A DNA stretch of 64,000 bases from Lachnospiraceae bacterium. GTDB taxonomy: Bacteria > Bacillota > Clostridia > Lachnospirales > Lachnospiraceae. Below are positions 1 to 9,627 of this stretch, piece by piece. Both the position numbers and the translations under genes were made by a program. Each line of letters starts with the position of its first letter. The first letter of the stretch is position 1. The notes under the pieces are model-generated. The model made no database searches and was not told the DNA's origin. It worked only from the letters and a program-made list of their open reading frames with translations. Where the stretch lies: the NCBI GenBank assembly GCA_017461725.1, contig JAFTXG010000007.1, forward strand, positions 1-64,000, in the 5' to 3' direction.

Positions 1-351
1 TGCTCACGGACAGGCGCATGAGCGTTAGACTATAGGGCGGATGCCCGTTCAGCGAATTTGAACGAAGTGAAAATGAGCTGAGCACTGCGGCAGCGCAGCA
101 CAACGATCATCGACTGCCGAGAGCTTGCTCACGGACAGGCGCATGAGCGTTAGACTATAGGGCGGATGCCCGTTCAGCGAATTTGAACGAAGTGAAAATG
201 AGCTGAGCACTGCGGCAGCGCAGCACAACGATCATCGACTGCCGGGAGCTTGCTCACGGACAGGCGCATGAGCGTTAGACTATAGGGCGGATGCCCGTTC
301 AGCGAATTTGAACGAAGTGAAAATGAGCTGAGCACTGCGGCAGCGCAGCAC
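1..351. repeat. 2.8 tandem copies of a 125-bp unit
   Basis: Units begin at 1, 126 and 251. The first two complete units differ by one visible base (A/G near the unit end), and the third stops at 351, where the leader of the symporter gene begins. No convincing reading frame is seen in the unit. It contains short inverted pieces but no clear promoter. The array probably continues to the left of the window. A recently amplified intergenic repeat is the simplest reading. Confidence 0.9.
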
Positions 352-381
352 GTAAGGAAAAATTTAATAAGGAGGCTTCAC

Positions 382-1722
382 ATGAAAAACAACTCATCAA
401 CCAACAAGTTGGCGATCCAGATGCTCATCGCCATGATTGCCGGTATCGTTGTCGGCCTGATTTTTATGGCGATCCGCGAAAACTTAGGCAGCGACAGTTC
501 CACCTGGGCAACCATCAACAACATCCTGTTCCAGGATATCACTGCAAAAGGTGCCGAGAGCGCCATCGGCCTGTTCTACATCGGCGGACAGATGTTCATC
601 CGCGCACTGCAGGTAATCATCGTTCCTATGGTATTCACTTCCGTGGTAATGGCCATCAGTGAGATCCGGGAGGCTTCCATGCTGGGACGTATCTCCGCAA
701 AGACCATGGGCTGGTTTATGCTGACCACCACCATTGCACTGGTTATGGCCGGTCTCATCGGTCTGGTTTGCTACAATGCAGGTCTGTTCAATGTAGTGAT
801 TGAGGGAGTTTCCGCATCCAGCGGCTCCACCGGTTCCAACCCGCTGAACGTTATCCTGAATATCATTCCCTCCAACATCGGCGCGACCTTCAGCGTGAAT
901 AACAGCGTTCTGGCTGTGGTTTTTCTGGCTGTTGTGGTTGGCCTCTCCATGAACGTGCTGAACATGGGCAAGGATTCCGTGATCTATCGTCTCTGCGATG
1001 AAGTCAGCAAGATCATCGTTGTATTCCTGAACTTCGCCGTTAAGACTTTTGGTCCCGCTGCCATCTTCATGCTGCTGTCCAGAACCTTCGCAACCTACGG
1101 CATCACTTATCTGAAGCCCGCGTTTGCGTATGTTATTTTGTGTGTGATCCTCCTTCTGGTTTACCTGTTCATTGGCTATCCGATCTACATCGCCGTTTGC
1201 ACCAAGATGAATCCTGTGATCTTCATCAAGAAGATCTTCAAGGTTATTGTTTTTGGTTTCTCCACCTCCTCCAGTGCGGCTACCTTGCCTCTGAACCTGG
1301 ATGTCAACACTAAGGAGCTGGGTGTCGACCATCAGATCGCATCCTTCGTACTGCCTCTGGGTATGACCATCAACATGGACGGTACCGCCATCATGCAGGT
1401 GATCGCAACCCTGTTCATCGCAGGCTGCGGCGGCTATGATGTATCTGTCTTCCAGCTGGTGGTTATCATGGTACTGGCGCTGATCGCCTCCATGGGAACT
1501 CCCGCAGCTCCCGGCGCAGGCGCAGTTATCCTGTTCACCATCCTGTCCGGCGTAGGCTTCACCAATGAGCCCGCACTGATCGCCTACTCTCTGATCCTGG
1601 CGATCAACCGTCCCATCGAGATGCTGGTAACCTCTCTGAACTGCGTAGGCGACTCTGTTTCCGCAATCGCGGTGGCAAAGAGCGAAGGCAAGCTGGACGA
1701 GGACGTTTATAATCGGAAGTAA
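382..1722 (+). CDS. Dicarboxylate/amino acid:cation symporter (DAACS/SLC1 family)
   Basis: A 446-residue multi-pass membrane transporter, the usual length for the GltP/DctA/SstT family, which takes up C4-dicarboxylates, glutamate/aspartate or serine/threonine with Na+ or H+. Family landmarks are present: the Ser-rich re-entrant loop (STSSSAATLPL, about residue 294), the sodium/substrate motif GMTINMDGTAIMQ (about 330) and SMGTPAAPGAG (about 372) before the last helix. A GGAGG site lies 6 nt before the ATG. The gene stands alone, downstream of the 125-bp repeats, with a hairpin after its stop. The exact substrate cannot be read from sequence. Confidence 0.93.
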   Translation: MKNNSSTNKLAIQMLIAMIAGIVVGLIFMAIRENLGSDSSTWATINNILFQDITAKGAESAIGLFYIGGQMFIRALQVIIVPMVFTSVVMAISEIREASMLGRISAKTMGWFMLTTTIALVMAGLIGLVCYNAGLFNVVIEGVSASSGSTGSNPLNVILNIIPSNIGATFSVNNSVLAVVFLAVVVGLSMNVLNMGKDSVIYRLCDEVSKIIVVFLNFAVKTFGPAAIFMLLSRTFATYGITYLKPAFAYVILCVILLLVYLFIGYPIYIAVCTKMNPVIFIKKIFKVIVFGFSTSSSAATLPLNLDVNTKELGVDHQIASFVLPLGMTINMDGTAIMQVIATLFIAGCGGYDVSVFQLVVIMVLALIASMGTPAAPGAGAVILFTILSGVGFTNEPALIAYSLILAINRPIEMLVTSLNCVGDSVSAIAVAKSEGKLDEDVYNRK

Positions 1723-1761
1723 TTGTTTTTCACTCAATTTTCAACTAACTGCGATTGATAA

Positions 1762-1812
1762 GAACAAGGGCGGCGGCATATCAATTGCCATCGCCCTTGT
1801 TCTATGATCATT
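1762..1812 (+). terminator. Probable terminator of the symporter gene
   Basis: An 11-bp perfect stem (GAACAAGGGCG at 1762-1772 with CGCCCTTGTTC at 1792-1802) starts about 40 nt after the stop. The T-tract after it is poor, so the hairpin is clear but its efficiency is not. Confidence 0.55.
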
Positions 1813-1825
1813 CTTAACAACCGAC

Positions 1826-1975
1826 TTATTTTTCTCTGGAAAAAGTAACTACAAGGCAAATTTTCCATTTATACCAGTAGTTCACACTGACAACCTCCCA
1901 GCCTTCTGTGGCCATTTCGTTCATAACTCTTTCTGCTTTTTTCTTTTTAACTTCCAGAACTTTATACTCCTTCAT
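1826..1975 (-). CDS. Small DUF4177-like protein (49 aa)
   Basis: A 49-residue frame from ATG at 1975 to TAA at 1826, preceded by a GGAGG site 9 nt upstream. The protein starts MKEYKVLEVKKKKAE and continues with MNEMATEGWEVVSVNYWYKW, then ends in a short beta-like segment and SREK. The pattern of an N-terminal strand, an amphipathic helix and an N-E-x-x-x-E-G-W-E-V-V turn is that of the small DUF4177 family of unknown role. It lies alone between the symporter terminator and the aroE-aroK promoter, divergent from the latter. Confidence 0.7.
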   Translation of the reverse strand: MKEYKVLEVKKKKAERVMNEMATEGWEVVSVNYWYKWKICLVVTFSREK

Positions 1976-2035
1976 CACTCAACGCCTCCATTTAGCTGGT
2001 TTTTATTAATTATAGTTTACTGCCATACTTCTATC

Positions 2036-2064
2036 TTGTCAATCTTGCCGAATTGTGCTAATCT
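2036..2064 (+). promoter_or_regulatory. Promoter of aroE-aroK
   Basis: TTGTCA and TAATCT are separated by 17 bp, about 110 nt before the AroE start. No operator or leader hairpin is evident in the transcribed leader. Confidence 0.5.
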
Positions 2065-2172
2065 ATTTATTATCAATACATTAACTTGCTAAAGCACATT
2101 TTGACAGGGAACGCCTGCAACAGAAGCCTTTTGCACAACACTTCAGCAGACCGGTTCCCAAGGAGGTTTCCC

Positions 2173-3579
2173 ATGAGCAACTACGGCCTTTTAGGAGAGA
2201 AACTGGGCCACAGCTTTTCTCCCACCATACATCGACAGCTTTGGGGCGGTGACTACGACCTGAAGCCGACTCCCAGAGATCAGGTGGACGAGTTTTTCCG
2301 GAAACGCGACTTCTCCGGCATCAACGTCACCATCCCCTACAAACAGATCGCCTGTCAGACCTGCGAGCATGTTGACCCCAAAGCGTTGGCCATCGGCGCC
2401 GTCAACACCGTGGTCAACCGCGATGGCGTTCTCTACGGCTACAATACCGACTACGACGGCTTCCTTTTCTGCGCCCGCCGCGCCGGTGTGGATTTTGCAG
2501 GGAAGAAAGTATTGATTCTGGGAAGCGGAGGCACCAGCCTGACCGCACGAAATGCGGTGGCGGATGCAGGCGCGCGGGAGGTCGTAATCATCTCCCGGTC
2601 AAAGCCTTCCGGAGAGATTGCTCCCCTGCAAGCGTTATCCACAAACATTCCGGCCCATGAAGCACCTTCCGAGACAGATAATCAGGCAAAAAAGGCTTCT
2701 GGCGAAATCTCTGCCGTGTCTGCGAACTTGGTCGGCATCTCCCGCAGATGCCCCGTCTCCCACGACACCTACGATAACCTGGCAGCACGCCACAGCGACG
2801 CACAGATCATCGTCAACACCACTCCCGTGGGAATGTACCCGAACAACTACGCATCTCCGGTGGACCTGGCACTTTTTCCGAATCTGAGCGGTGTGGTGGA
2901 TGTGATCTATAATCCTCAGACCACCCTGTTGGTCCACGAGGCAAAGAAAAAAGGCATCCCCGCAACTTGCGGACTGCCTATGTTGGTGGCTCAGGCGGCT
3001 TACGCCGCAGAGCATTTCTGCGGCCGCCCCTTCTCTGCCGACGAGATTGAAAAGGTTCTTGCTTCCGTTCAGGCAGAGACCGCCAATATTGTCCTGATCG
3101 GCATGCCCGGCTGCGGAAAAACCACTGTGGGCAAAAAACTGGCCGAGCACCTGAACCGCGAGGTCATCGATGTGGACGCGCTGATCGTAGAGCGGGAGGG
3201 ACGAAGCATTCCCGATATTTTTGCCGAAGATGGCGAGGAAGCCTTCCGTCAGCTAGAAACCGAGGCGGCGAAAATCGCCGGACAGCGCAGCGGCGTGATC
3301 ATCTCCTGCGGCGGCGGACTGCCCATGCGGGAGGCGAATCATTTCCCCATGCTGCAAAACGGTCGGATCTACTATCTAAATCGCCAGATCGACAAACTGG
3401 CCACAGGAGGAAGACCCCTGTCCGCCAACCGTTCCGGCCTGCCGGACATGTTTGCAAAGCGCCACCCCATTTATCAGTCGCTGTGTCACCGGGAGCTTCC
3501 CGTGACAGAGGGCGTTCCAAGCGCGGTAATCAATCAAATACTGGAGGATTTCTATGAAAGACCCGGACGGCAGTCATGA
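2173..3579 (+). CDS. Bifunctional shikimate dehydrogenase / shikimate kinase (AroE-AroK fusion)
   Basis: Catalyses two successive shikimate steps: NADPH reduction of 3-dehydroshikimate, then phosphorylation of shikimate. The start at 2173 is chosen because AGGAGG lies 7 nt upstream and the AroE homology (MSNYGLLGEKLGHSFSPTIH) begins there; an in-frame ATG 29 codons earlier has no ribosome site. AroE spans about residues 1-295, with the substrate motif GHSFSP, catalytic Lys57 in NVTIPYK, YNTDYDG around residue 90, and dinucleotide-binding GSGGTS at 117-122. AroK follows at about 303-468, with P-loop GMPGCGKTT (310-318), DVDALI and SCGGGLP. A Ser/Ala-rich insert of about 50 residues (147-197) within the NADP domain is longer than usual. 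AroQ follows 185 nt downstream. Confidence 0.93.
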   Translation: MSNYGLLGEKLGHSFSPTIHRQLWGGDYDLKPTPRDQVDEFFRKRDFSGINVTIPYKQIACQTCEHVDPKALAIGAVNTVVNRDGVLYGYNTDYDGFLFCARRAGVDFAGKKVLILGSGGTSLTARNAVADAGAREVVIISRSKPSGEIAPLQALSTNIPAHEAPSETDNQAKKASGEISAVSANLVGISRRCPVSHDTYDNLAARHSDAQIIVNTTPVGMYPNNYASPVDLALFPNLSGVVDVIYNPQTTLLVHEAKKKGIPATCGLPMLVAQAAYAAEHFCGRPFSADEIEKVLASVQAETANIVLIGMPGCGKTTVGKKLAEHLNREVIDVDALIVEREGRSIPDIFAEDGEEAFRQLETEAAKIAGQRSGVIISCGGGLPMREANHFPMLQNGRIYYLNRQIDKLATGGRPLSANRSGLPDMFAKRHPIYQSLCHRELPVTEGVPSAVINQILEDFYERPGRQS

Positions 3580-3764
3580 TGAGGGCATACTTGTATGCAC
3601 CGAATCATGGATATCGGACGGACAAGACGGGATAAGCATAAAAGCCATGTGCGCAACGCATACAGGGCGATATGCGCATACCGGCGACGATTGCGAGAAT
3701 GCAAAGCATGAAGCAATCGGCTTTCATCTATAATATTGTCCGCAAAGCGGACAGGAGGTTTATT

Positions 3765-4190
3765 ATGAAAATACTGGTCATTAACGGTCCCAACCTGAAC
3801 ATGCTGGGCATCCGCGAGAAAAACATCTACGGAGCAGATACTTACGAAAATCTTCTTGAAAAGATCCAGAAATACTGTGATAACGAAAATATCGAGGTAG
3901 AATTTTACCAATCCAACCACGAAGGCTGCCTGGTGGATCGCATCCAGGAGGCATATTTCCAGAATATTGACGGCATCGTCATTAACCCCGGTGCCTACAC
4001 CCACACCAGCATCGCGATTTTGGACGCGCTGAAGTCGGTGATGATCCCCACCGTGGAGATCCACATCTCCGACGTGAAGACGAGAGAGCCGTTCCGTCAG
4101 ATCTCCTACGTGTCCTACTATGCAAAGAAGACCATCATGGGCATGGGAACGGACGGGTATATTGAGGCGATCAAAGAGTTGTGTAAATGA
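3765..4190 (+). CDS. aroQ: 3-Dehydroquinate dehydratase, type II
   Basis: Dehydrates 3-dehydroquinate to 3-dehydroshikimate. At 141 residues it matches the small dodecameric type II enzymes. It opens with the classic MKILVINGPNLNMLGIRE, which holds the catalytic region, has the active-site Tyr in IYGADTY, and the later motifs NPGAYTHTS and EIHISDVKTREPFR. The ATG at 3765 has AGGAGG 7 nt upstream; 31 extra in-frame codons before it are not supported. A small hairpin (3738-3752, GTCCGC/GCGGAC) sits just before the ribosome site. It is probably co-transcribed with aroE-aroK. Its stop is 4 nt from that of the convergent lipoprotein gene. Confidence 0.95.
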   Translation: MKILVINGPNLNMLGIREKNIYGADTYENLLEKIQKYCDNENIEVEFYQSNHEGCLVDRIQEAYFQNIDGIVINPGAYTHTSIAILDALKSVMIPTVEIHISDVKTREPFRQISYVSYYAKKTIMGMGTDGYIEAIKELCK

Positions 4191-4194
4191 CACA

Positions 4195-5658
4195 TTACTC
4201 TCCCCAATACCCTGCCTTCTGCATCCGGTACACATCCCCGTCCCGCATCAGCATGAACGCTACCGCACCGTCGCTTCCCTGGGAATAGAAGGGCAGCATG
4301 CCATCCACCATGATATCAGCGTAGGCTGCATAATCTTCAAAACCACCCATGATACCGCCCGGCCCATCGTACCGGAAGTATCCGGCGGGATAGAAATACC
4401 AGATATCCTCGCCGAAATAATCGGGCTGGAGGAGTTTTTGCTCCGTGATCAGATATTTTGTAATCGTGAACGAGCGGTTTTCCGAAGGGATCGTCATCTC
4501 CTCCGCTGCCGCCTCCACCATACGTTTTGCAACATCTGCCGGAGTCTCTCCCTCATCCGCCCGGTAAAATACCGTGCCGATAAAGGCATCCATGCTGCTG
4601 CCCGCATATTTGTCCGGATTAATCACCTGCAGCTTTTCTCCGTTGTAGCCAGCGAACCACTTGCTCTTGTCCAACGTCTCCGCCGTGGGAATATTGCCGT
4701 CGGCATCTGCATTCTCGCCGAGAATCCGGTCAAATATTTGCTCCAGCTCCACAGAATAAGTGAGCGCTCCGGGCTCCGGAGCCGGAAGAAGGATCTCGTT
4801 CAGGGCCTCCACCTTTTCCTCAATCGTCTCACATCCGCTGTAGTCCACCTGACCATCAAACAGAACCTTCAGTTCTTCGCGGTAGGTCAGGGGATTTTTT
4901 TCTGTGCTGTAGCTGAATTTTCCGCCGCTGTTGCTGCACAGAAGGATACTATTCTCCAGAATCTTGTTAAAGTCGTCCACGTAGTCCACGACGTTCTCCT
5001 CGTCCATTTTGTAGGAGATGCCCTCCCAATGAACCCGCAGACTGTTGATTCCCCACGTCTCGGCCTGCCATGCTCCAGCTTCGGAAGCGGCTTCGACTTC
5101 TTTCAGTGAAAAATAACGGTAGCTTCCCTCATAGAAATTGGTACAGTATTGCCTATAATACACCAGATAAGCTTTCCCGTCCTGTGCTGTGTAAAGAAAA
5201 TACATCTCGTGAAGCGGGTTTTGCTTGATCCAGAGGTCTGCGCACTCCCAGATTATGCGCCCTTTCTTCACCACGCTGATCGCAATGGTCTCATTTGGAT
5301 CGCCATACTGGTTCTTGTCTGTCACCCGAACCACCACCGACTCATTCTCACCGTCATGGTCGATATCTGCCGAATGGACCGCCAGCACGTTTTCGAACGT
5401 TTTGCCTTTGTTCACGGCATCAACGTGTTCCGCCGTTTGCGCTGCCGTCTCCGACTTTTTCTCGGCATCATCGGTTTCCGGCGCCTTACTTTCCTCCCCG
5501 ATAAAATCAACCGCCCCGGAGACGTCTGCCGCATCGGTGTCCTGTACTACCTCGCCGGAAGTATCCTTCATTGCATCCTCCGCACTCTGGCATGCCGTGC
5601 ACAGAAGCAACATCTGCACCACCAAAATCACTGACGCCGCAAACTGTCTCCCTCTCAT
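4195..5658 (-). CDS. Putative lipoprotein of unknown function (487 aa)
   Basis: The N-terminus is a lipoprotein signal: basic start MRGRQ, a hydrophobic core, then the lipobox LCTAC with Cys near residue 22, followed by an acidic Thr/Glu-rich linker to about residue 85. The next segment, VHSADIDHDGENESVVV, resembles the calcium-binding D-x-D-x-D-G-x-E loops of FG-GAP/VCBS-type repeats, and the C-terminal 150 residues are rich in aromatic residues. No enzyme motif was recognised. GGAGG lies 5 nt before the ATG. It is a single gene, convergent with aroQ. It is probably an outer-surface lipoprotein; its role is unknown. Confidence 0.75.
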   Translation of the reverse strand: MRGRQFAASVILVVQMLLLCTACQSAEDAMKDTSGEVVQDTDAADVSGAVDFIGEESKAPETDDAEKKSETAAQTAEHVDAVNKGKTFENVLAVHSADIDHDGENESVVVRVTDKNQYGDPNETIAISVVKKGRIIWECADLWIKQNPLHEMYFLYTAQDGKAYLVYYRQYCTNFYEGSYRYFSLKEVEAASEAGAWQAETWGINSLRVHWEGISYKMDEENVVDYVDDFNKILENSILLCSNSGGKFSYSTEKNPLTYREELKVLFDGQVDYSGCETIEEKVEALNEILLPAPEPGALTYSVELEQIFDRILGENADADGNIPTAETLDKSKWFAGYNGEKLQVINPDKYAGSSMDAFIGTVFYRADEGETPADVAKRMVEAAAEEMTIPSENRSFTITKYLITEQKLLQPDYFGEDIWYFYPAGYFRYDGPGGIMGGFEDYAAYADIMVDGMLPFYSQGSDGAVAFMLMRDGDVYRMQKAGYWGE

Positions 5659-5739
5659 AATGCCCTCCGCTCATTAAACCTGCTCTACACTCATACTACC
5701 TTTTATCTACCATCGACCTTTACAAACTCCCCAGTTTTC

Positions 5740-5997
5740 TCACCCGTCACCCCTCCGGCAAGGTTCCCCAACACGCTGCCGTAAGAAGATGACAAAAGGC
5801 CGACATACAGATGGTTTCCATCTTATATCTCGACCTTATCACATCTTTTTTATTATTTCAATAATTGTGTCAGAAGGTTAATATTATTGTAAAATGGTTG
5901 TAACAGTTGTAATGGTTTTGTAATATTTGAAAATTCTCTTATGCACCTCGGGAGATCCTCACCGCTCACCTCTCCGGGAAGATCCCCAAACGCTATC
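5740..5997. repeat. Imperfect 40-bp direct repeat flanking an AT-rich gap
   Basis: The stretch between the lipoprotein and the metallopeptidase gene holds no gene. Two similar C-rich segments (5740-5780 and 5959-5997, both built on TCACC...CTCCGG...CCCCAA) flank about 180 bp of AT-rich sequence with several TTGTAA/TTGTAAT motifs. No confident promoter was assigned. Confidence 0.4.
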
Positions 5998-6050
5998 TAA
6001 AAGGTAATATCCGACACCTTTCCGTTCCGATTAGTGCCAGATATTACCCT
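5998..6050 (-). terminator. Hairpin after the BlaR1-like gene
   Basis: A nine-base perfect arm pair (GGTAATATC at 6003-6011, GATATTACC at 6040-6048) with a 28-nt loop. It is followed on the minus strand by TTTT, downstream of the gene ending at 6079. Confidence 0.45.
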
Positions 6051-6078
6051 TTACTCTGCCAAATGACATTACGCTCCG

Positions 6079-9000
6079 CTATTGTGCCATATACTCCTCC
6101 ACCCGCGTCTGAATCTTCTCTGCCACAGCCTCCGCAGTCGCCTCACCGCTGAAATAAGCCGCGGCCTCCTCCTCAACGATGGCATAGATTTCGTAGTTGA
6201 AACGATTTGCGTTTTCCAACGTCTTCATATAATCAATACACTGGTCCAGCTCTTCCTCCGTCAGAATACCTGCCCACGGTGCGCGATAATACTCTTCCCG
6301 CAGTGCCTTCTCCGCCTCTGCCTCCAGCGCGCTCAGCTTCACCGGGAAACCATTAAGATAATTTTCCACATATGACAACTGAAACTCATCACTCAGAAAA
6401 TACTTAAGGAACTCCCACGCACCCTCTTTGCACTCGCTCTGTGCCGACATGGAAAACTGCGTACCATAAGTAGTATCGATGTAGCCGCCGTTCCCGGGAG
6501 CTCCGGGAAAGCCGATCAAAATGTTGTTAGCCGACTCACCGATCAGCCCTCTGAAATCCTCATATCCGCGGATCAGTTGCGGCCATACCAGGTCATCCTT
6601 TCTCAGGGAAGAATCCCATTCCTCCGTTTCCGCAAATTCATTCGCCCACTCCAAGAGCTCAATGAATTCCTTGGAATCAAACGAGCAAGCACCATTTACC
6701 TCATCCACAAAGGGAATAAACTGGACAGCCTCTTTCAAAAGCTGATTCTTCGTCTGGCTGACCCAGCACCACTGACTGTCCGGTATGTCTGTAATCAGCT
6801 GTCTCGCCTCGCCAATGGTCCAGCCGACCTGATTTCCCACATCTGCAACTGATGCGCTATAGGAATTGATCCCAAAGGCTACCGGCAACCGATACCATGC
6901 TCCGTCTACCTCATAAGCCTCAAACACATTCGCGAGATAATCCTCGGACTTCAGCTCAGAGTCATTCTCAAACCAGGCTCTCAGATTCTCAAACGCTTCA
7001 CTCCGTTCAAAGGAATTTAACAGCACATTCCCAATATCATAATAGATATCCGCTGCATTTCCGGCCTCGATATCCAATTTCAGCATATCATCTTGCAACT
7101 CACTGCCGAAAATCGAGTAGTCCCACAGCTTGACATGGTACTTCTCACTGGATTGATTGAACCTGCGAACCTCATCTGCAAGCTCTTCCTGACCAAAACA
7201 GCCAACCGTGATAACCTGCTTATCTGCGATCTCCTCCGGACCCACCTTGGTCAGAAGGCAAATTTCATCATTCACTCCATTTTCATCCGGGAACACCCCC
7301 AAAAACGTTCCATTTCCCAGGATCCCCTTCAGCTCAGTATATTGATTTCCATCAATGTCCGAATCGGTAAAGTTTACAATCTCCGTACAGAGATTGTCTC
7401 CCATATTCCAACCGACAACGGAATACTCATTCCACATTACAAAATCAAAATCATATCCGACAGCTTTGCCCGGAAGGATATCGTCGTACTCGTAATTACC
7501 TCCCCACAGCCAGGTCAATTCCTCCCCCTCTGTTCCGTTTTTCAGATCAAGCCGGGAGATTCCAAATTTCGGATAGGCATAACCGTCACTACCCACATTC
7601 CATCGATAATAGCTCGCATAAATCTGGTCATCTCTTGTGACATGAAGTCCAAATATACCGCCATTTTCTCCTGTTTTCTCAAACGGAATCTGCTTTTCCA
7701 GGTTGCCTTCCGTGTCAAAGACATAAAAGCTTCCCTTGCCTCCAACAATAATCTTGTCCCCGGCACATGTCATGGACGTAACACCATTGCCGCCTTCCGG
7801 GATCTCCACTGACCACAGCACATTTCCGTTCGCATCCCACTTGGCCAGTTCAAAGCAGATTTCTTTGGAAATCCGGTAGAGCATCACAAGAATCAAATTT
7901 CCGTCCTCATCAGCCTCCATACAGTGGATCCGCTCGCCGTTTTCCCGATTAAGCTCATCGAAGCCATAAATGGTTTCCTCGTAAGCATAGATGATTTCTG
8001 TCTGAGTGCCGTCCATCTCACATCTGGTCAGTGCAAAATACAGCGGCCGTATCTCCGTCCCGCCTGATCGATCCGACTCTCCGGAGGCTGAACTATAAAT
8101 GTAAACAACCTCCCCATTGGACACCACATCCAAAATATGGTACGGGAACTCAAAGGTTAATGACTCTTTTCGGTAGATCACATTCTTGAATTCTCTGGAC
8201 AAACCGCTGCCGAGCTGAATGACTTCCCCTTGGCTGTCCGCATTTTCTCCGGGGTTTTCATCCGTTCCCAGCGTCTCGCCATCGCCCTTGGTCCAGTCAT
8301 CTCCCACCGCGACAGTATCTCCATCCCGATTGATTATGTCATTTTCATTTGCCTGTCCGTTGGTGCCAAATACCGCCAGCACCAAAATCAAAACCATCGC
8401 AAACACTGCGCCCACCCAAAACGCGGGCTTTCTGAAGCTCAATATATGTTTGATTCTTCTCTTCACACTATTCTCCCCAAATGCCGGCGATATGTGCCAG
8501 CTTCCCTTTCTGTCAGATGCCACCGATAACAGCGTGCGGCTGTACGCCTTGCGCATTTCCGGACTTGCCCCCTCAAGTGCCATTTCATCACAGCTCATCT
8601 CCATGTCACAGCAAAAGCATATCCACGCCACCCAGATGAGCGGATTGAACCAGTAAACTGCCGTCAGCATTGACGCCACCATCTTGATCAGGTAATCCTT
8701 GCGCCATTTATGGCAATTTTCGTGGAGCAATATCCAGGACTGCTCCAGTTTCGTCAGGCCGACCGGCAGATAAATTCTCGGCCTGATCACCCCCAGTACA
8801 AAAGCCGAAGCAATACCGTCCGCCTCATACACGCCGTTTTTGATCTTTGCCGCGAAGCGAATCTGGTATTTCAGGCGTATCCAGCTCACCAGCATACATA
8901 CCGCCAGTGCGGCCATTCCTCCGACCCATACCCGGGCGCAGATCTGACTCCAGCGGACAGGTGTGTCAGTCACGTCCAGACGAGAGTAGTCCGTTGTACC

Positions 9001-9537
9001 GGACTGTGGCTGACTCAAGGCTCCCGACTGATTTCCACCTTGCTGATTCAGCTCCGCGTTCACCCCACTCTGCGGGGCCGAATCTTCCGGAACAGTTCCT
9101 GTCTGATAATGATTTCCCGGGCCGATCACCTCATGCTGACTCTCTGGTGCAGGAAAGGCTTGGTTTCCCGGAGTGTCCAACTTACCAATGCCTTCACCGA
9201 CCACCGGCTCCCCAACTTCCAACTGATCATCCAGGTGCTGATCATTCTGCATACCAGTGCTCATCCCCAGCTGCACACTCTGTTGCTCTTTCTGTTGCTC
9301 ATCTCGCTGCTCGACCGCCACCTCGGGCATCAACTTCAGGTTAAAAACACTGAACGCACTCTCAATGGACAGCGGGCACAGCAGCCGAAACGCCACTACA
9401 ATCCACAGCATATATGAATATCGCTTTGGTGCCTTGCGAAACATCCATCGAATCACAAGCACCGCCAAAATACAGTATCCCGCCACGATGCTCATGTCCA
9501 GAATCTGTAAAAATATCTGTTCTATCATACTACTCAT
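6079..9537 (-). CDS. BlaR1/MecR1-type M56 metallopeptidase fused to a beta-propeller-like region and a solute-binding domain
   Basis: A 1152-residue membrane sensor. Residues 1-310 are a BlaR1-like M56 zinc peptidase: helices near 15-33, 41-56, 205-222 and 283-310, zinc motif HENCH at 272-276 and downstream acidic SCDEMAL (316-321). Residues 75-200 form a Gln/Gly-rich low-complexity insert. A further helix at about 372-392 places the rest outside. Residues about 430-770 contain repeated W/G/D-rich beta-strand stretches like a propeller. Residues about 775-1152 resemble an ABC-type extracellular solute-binding protein (VITVGCFGQEELADEVRRFN, ADIYYD, WAGILT). BlaR1 normally carries a penicillin-binding sensor domain instead. 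The ATG follows AGGGG by 7 nt. The cognate BlaI-type repressor lies 90 nt upstream. Inference: ligand binding outside triggers repressor cleavage. Confidence 0.85.
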   Translation of the reverse strand: MSSMIEQIFLQILDMSIVAGYCILAVLVIRWMFRKAPKRYSYMLWIVVAFRLLCPLSIESAFSVFNLKLMPEVAVEQRDEQQKEQQSVQLGMSTGMQNDQHLDDQLEVGEPVVGEGIGKLDTPGNQAFPAPESQHEVIGPGNHYQTGTVPEDSAPQSGVNAELNQQGGNQSGALSQPQSGTTDYSRLDVTDTPVRWSQICARVWVGGMAALAVCMLVSWIRLKYQIRFAAKIKNGVYEADGIASAFVLGVIRPRIYLPVGLTKLEQSWILLHENCHKWRKDYLIKMVASMLTAVYWFNPLIWVAWICFCCDMEMSCDEMALEGASPEMRKAYSRTLLSVASDRKGSWHISPAFGENSVKRRIKHILSFRKPAFWVGAVFAMVLILVLAVFGTNGQANENDIINRDGDTVAVGDDWTKGDGETLGTDENPGENADSQGEVIQLGSGLSREFKNVIYRKESLTFEFPYHILDVVSNGEVVYIYSSASGESDRSGGTEIRPLYFALTRCEMDGTQTEIIYAYEETIYGFDELNRENGERIHCMEADEDGNLILVMLYRISKEICFELAKWDANGNVLWSVEIPEGGNGVTSMTCAGDKIIVGGKGSFYVFDTEGNLEKQIPFEKTGENGGIFGLHVTRDDQIYASYYRWNVGSDGYAYPKFGISRLDLKNGTEGEELTWLWGGNYEYDDILPGKAVGYDFDFVMWNEYSVVGWNMGDNLCTEIVNFTDSDIDGNQYTELKGILGNGTFLGVFPDENGVNDEICLLTKVGPEEIADKQVITVGCFGQEELADEVRRFNQSSEKYHVKLWDYSIFGSELQDDMLKLDIEAGNAADIYYDIGNVLLNSFERSEAFENLRAWFENDSELKSEDYLANVFEAYEVDGAWYRLPVAFGINSYSASVADVGNQVGWTIGEARQLITDIPDSQWCWVSQTKNQLLKEAVQFIPFVDEVNGACSFDSKEFIELLEWANEFAETEEWDSSLRKDDLVWPQLIRGYEDFRGLIGESANNILIGFPGAPGNGGYIDTTYGTQFSMSAQSECKEGAWEFLKYFLSDEFQLSYVENYLNGFPVKLSALEAEAEKALREEYYRAPWAGILTEEELDQCIDYMKTLENANRFNYEIYAIVEEEAAAYFSGEATAEAVAEKIQTRVEEYMAQ

Positions 9538-9627
9538 CGCCAGTCCCCTCTATTTACAACTTTCGGCAGTAGATGTTCCCTTCCGATTGACAGGCAATCC
9601 TCTTCTGTCGAATTTTCGGCCCCACCA

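Noticed and set aside
484-1737. Open frame of 417 codons opposite the symporter gene
   Set aside because: It is His/Gln/Asp-rich in the way expected from reading a hydrophobic gene backwards, and has no family features.
4120-5109. Plus-strand frame of 329 codons over the lipoprotein gene
   Set aside because: No ribosome site and no domain. The minus strand carries a proper lipobox and GGAGG site.
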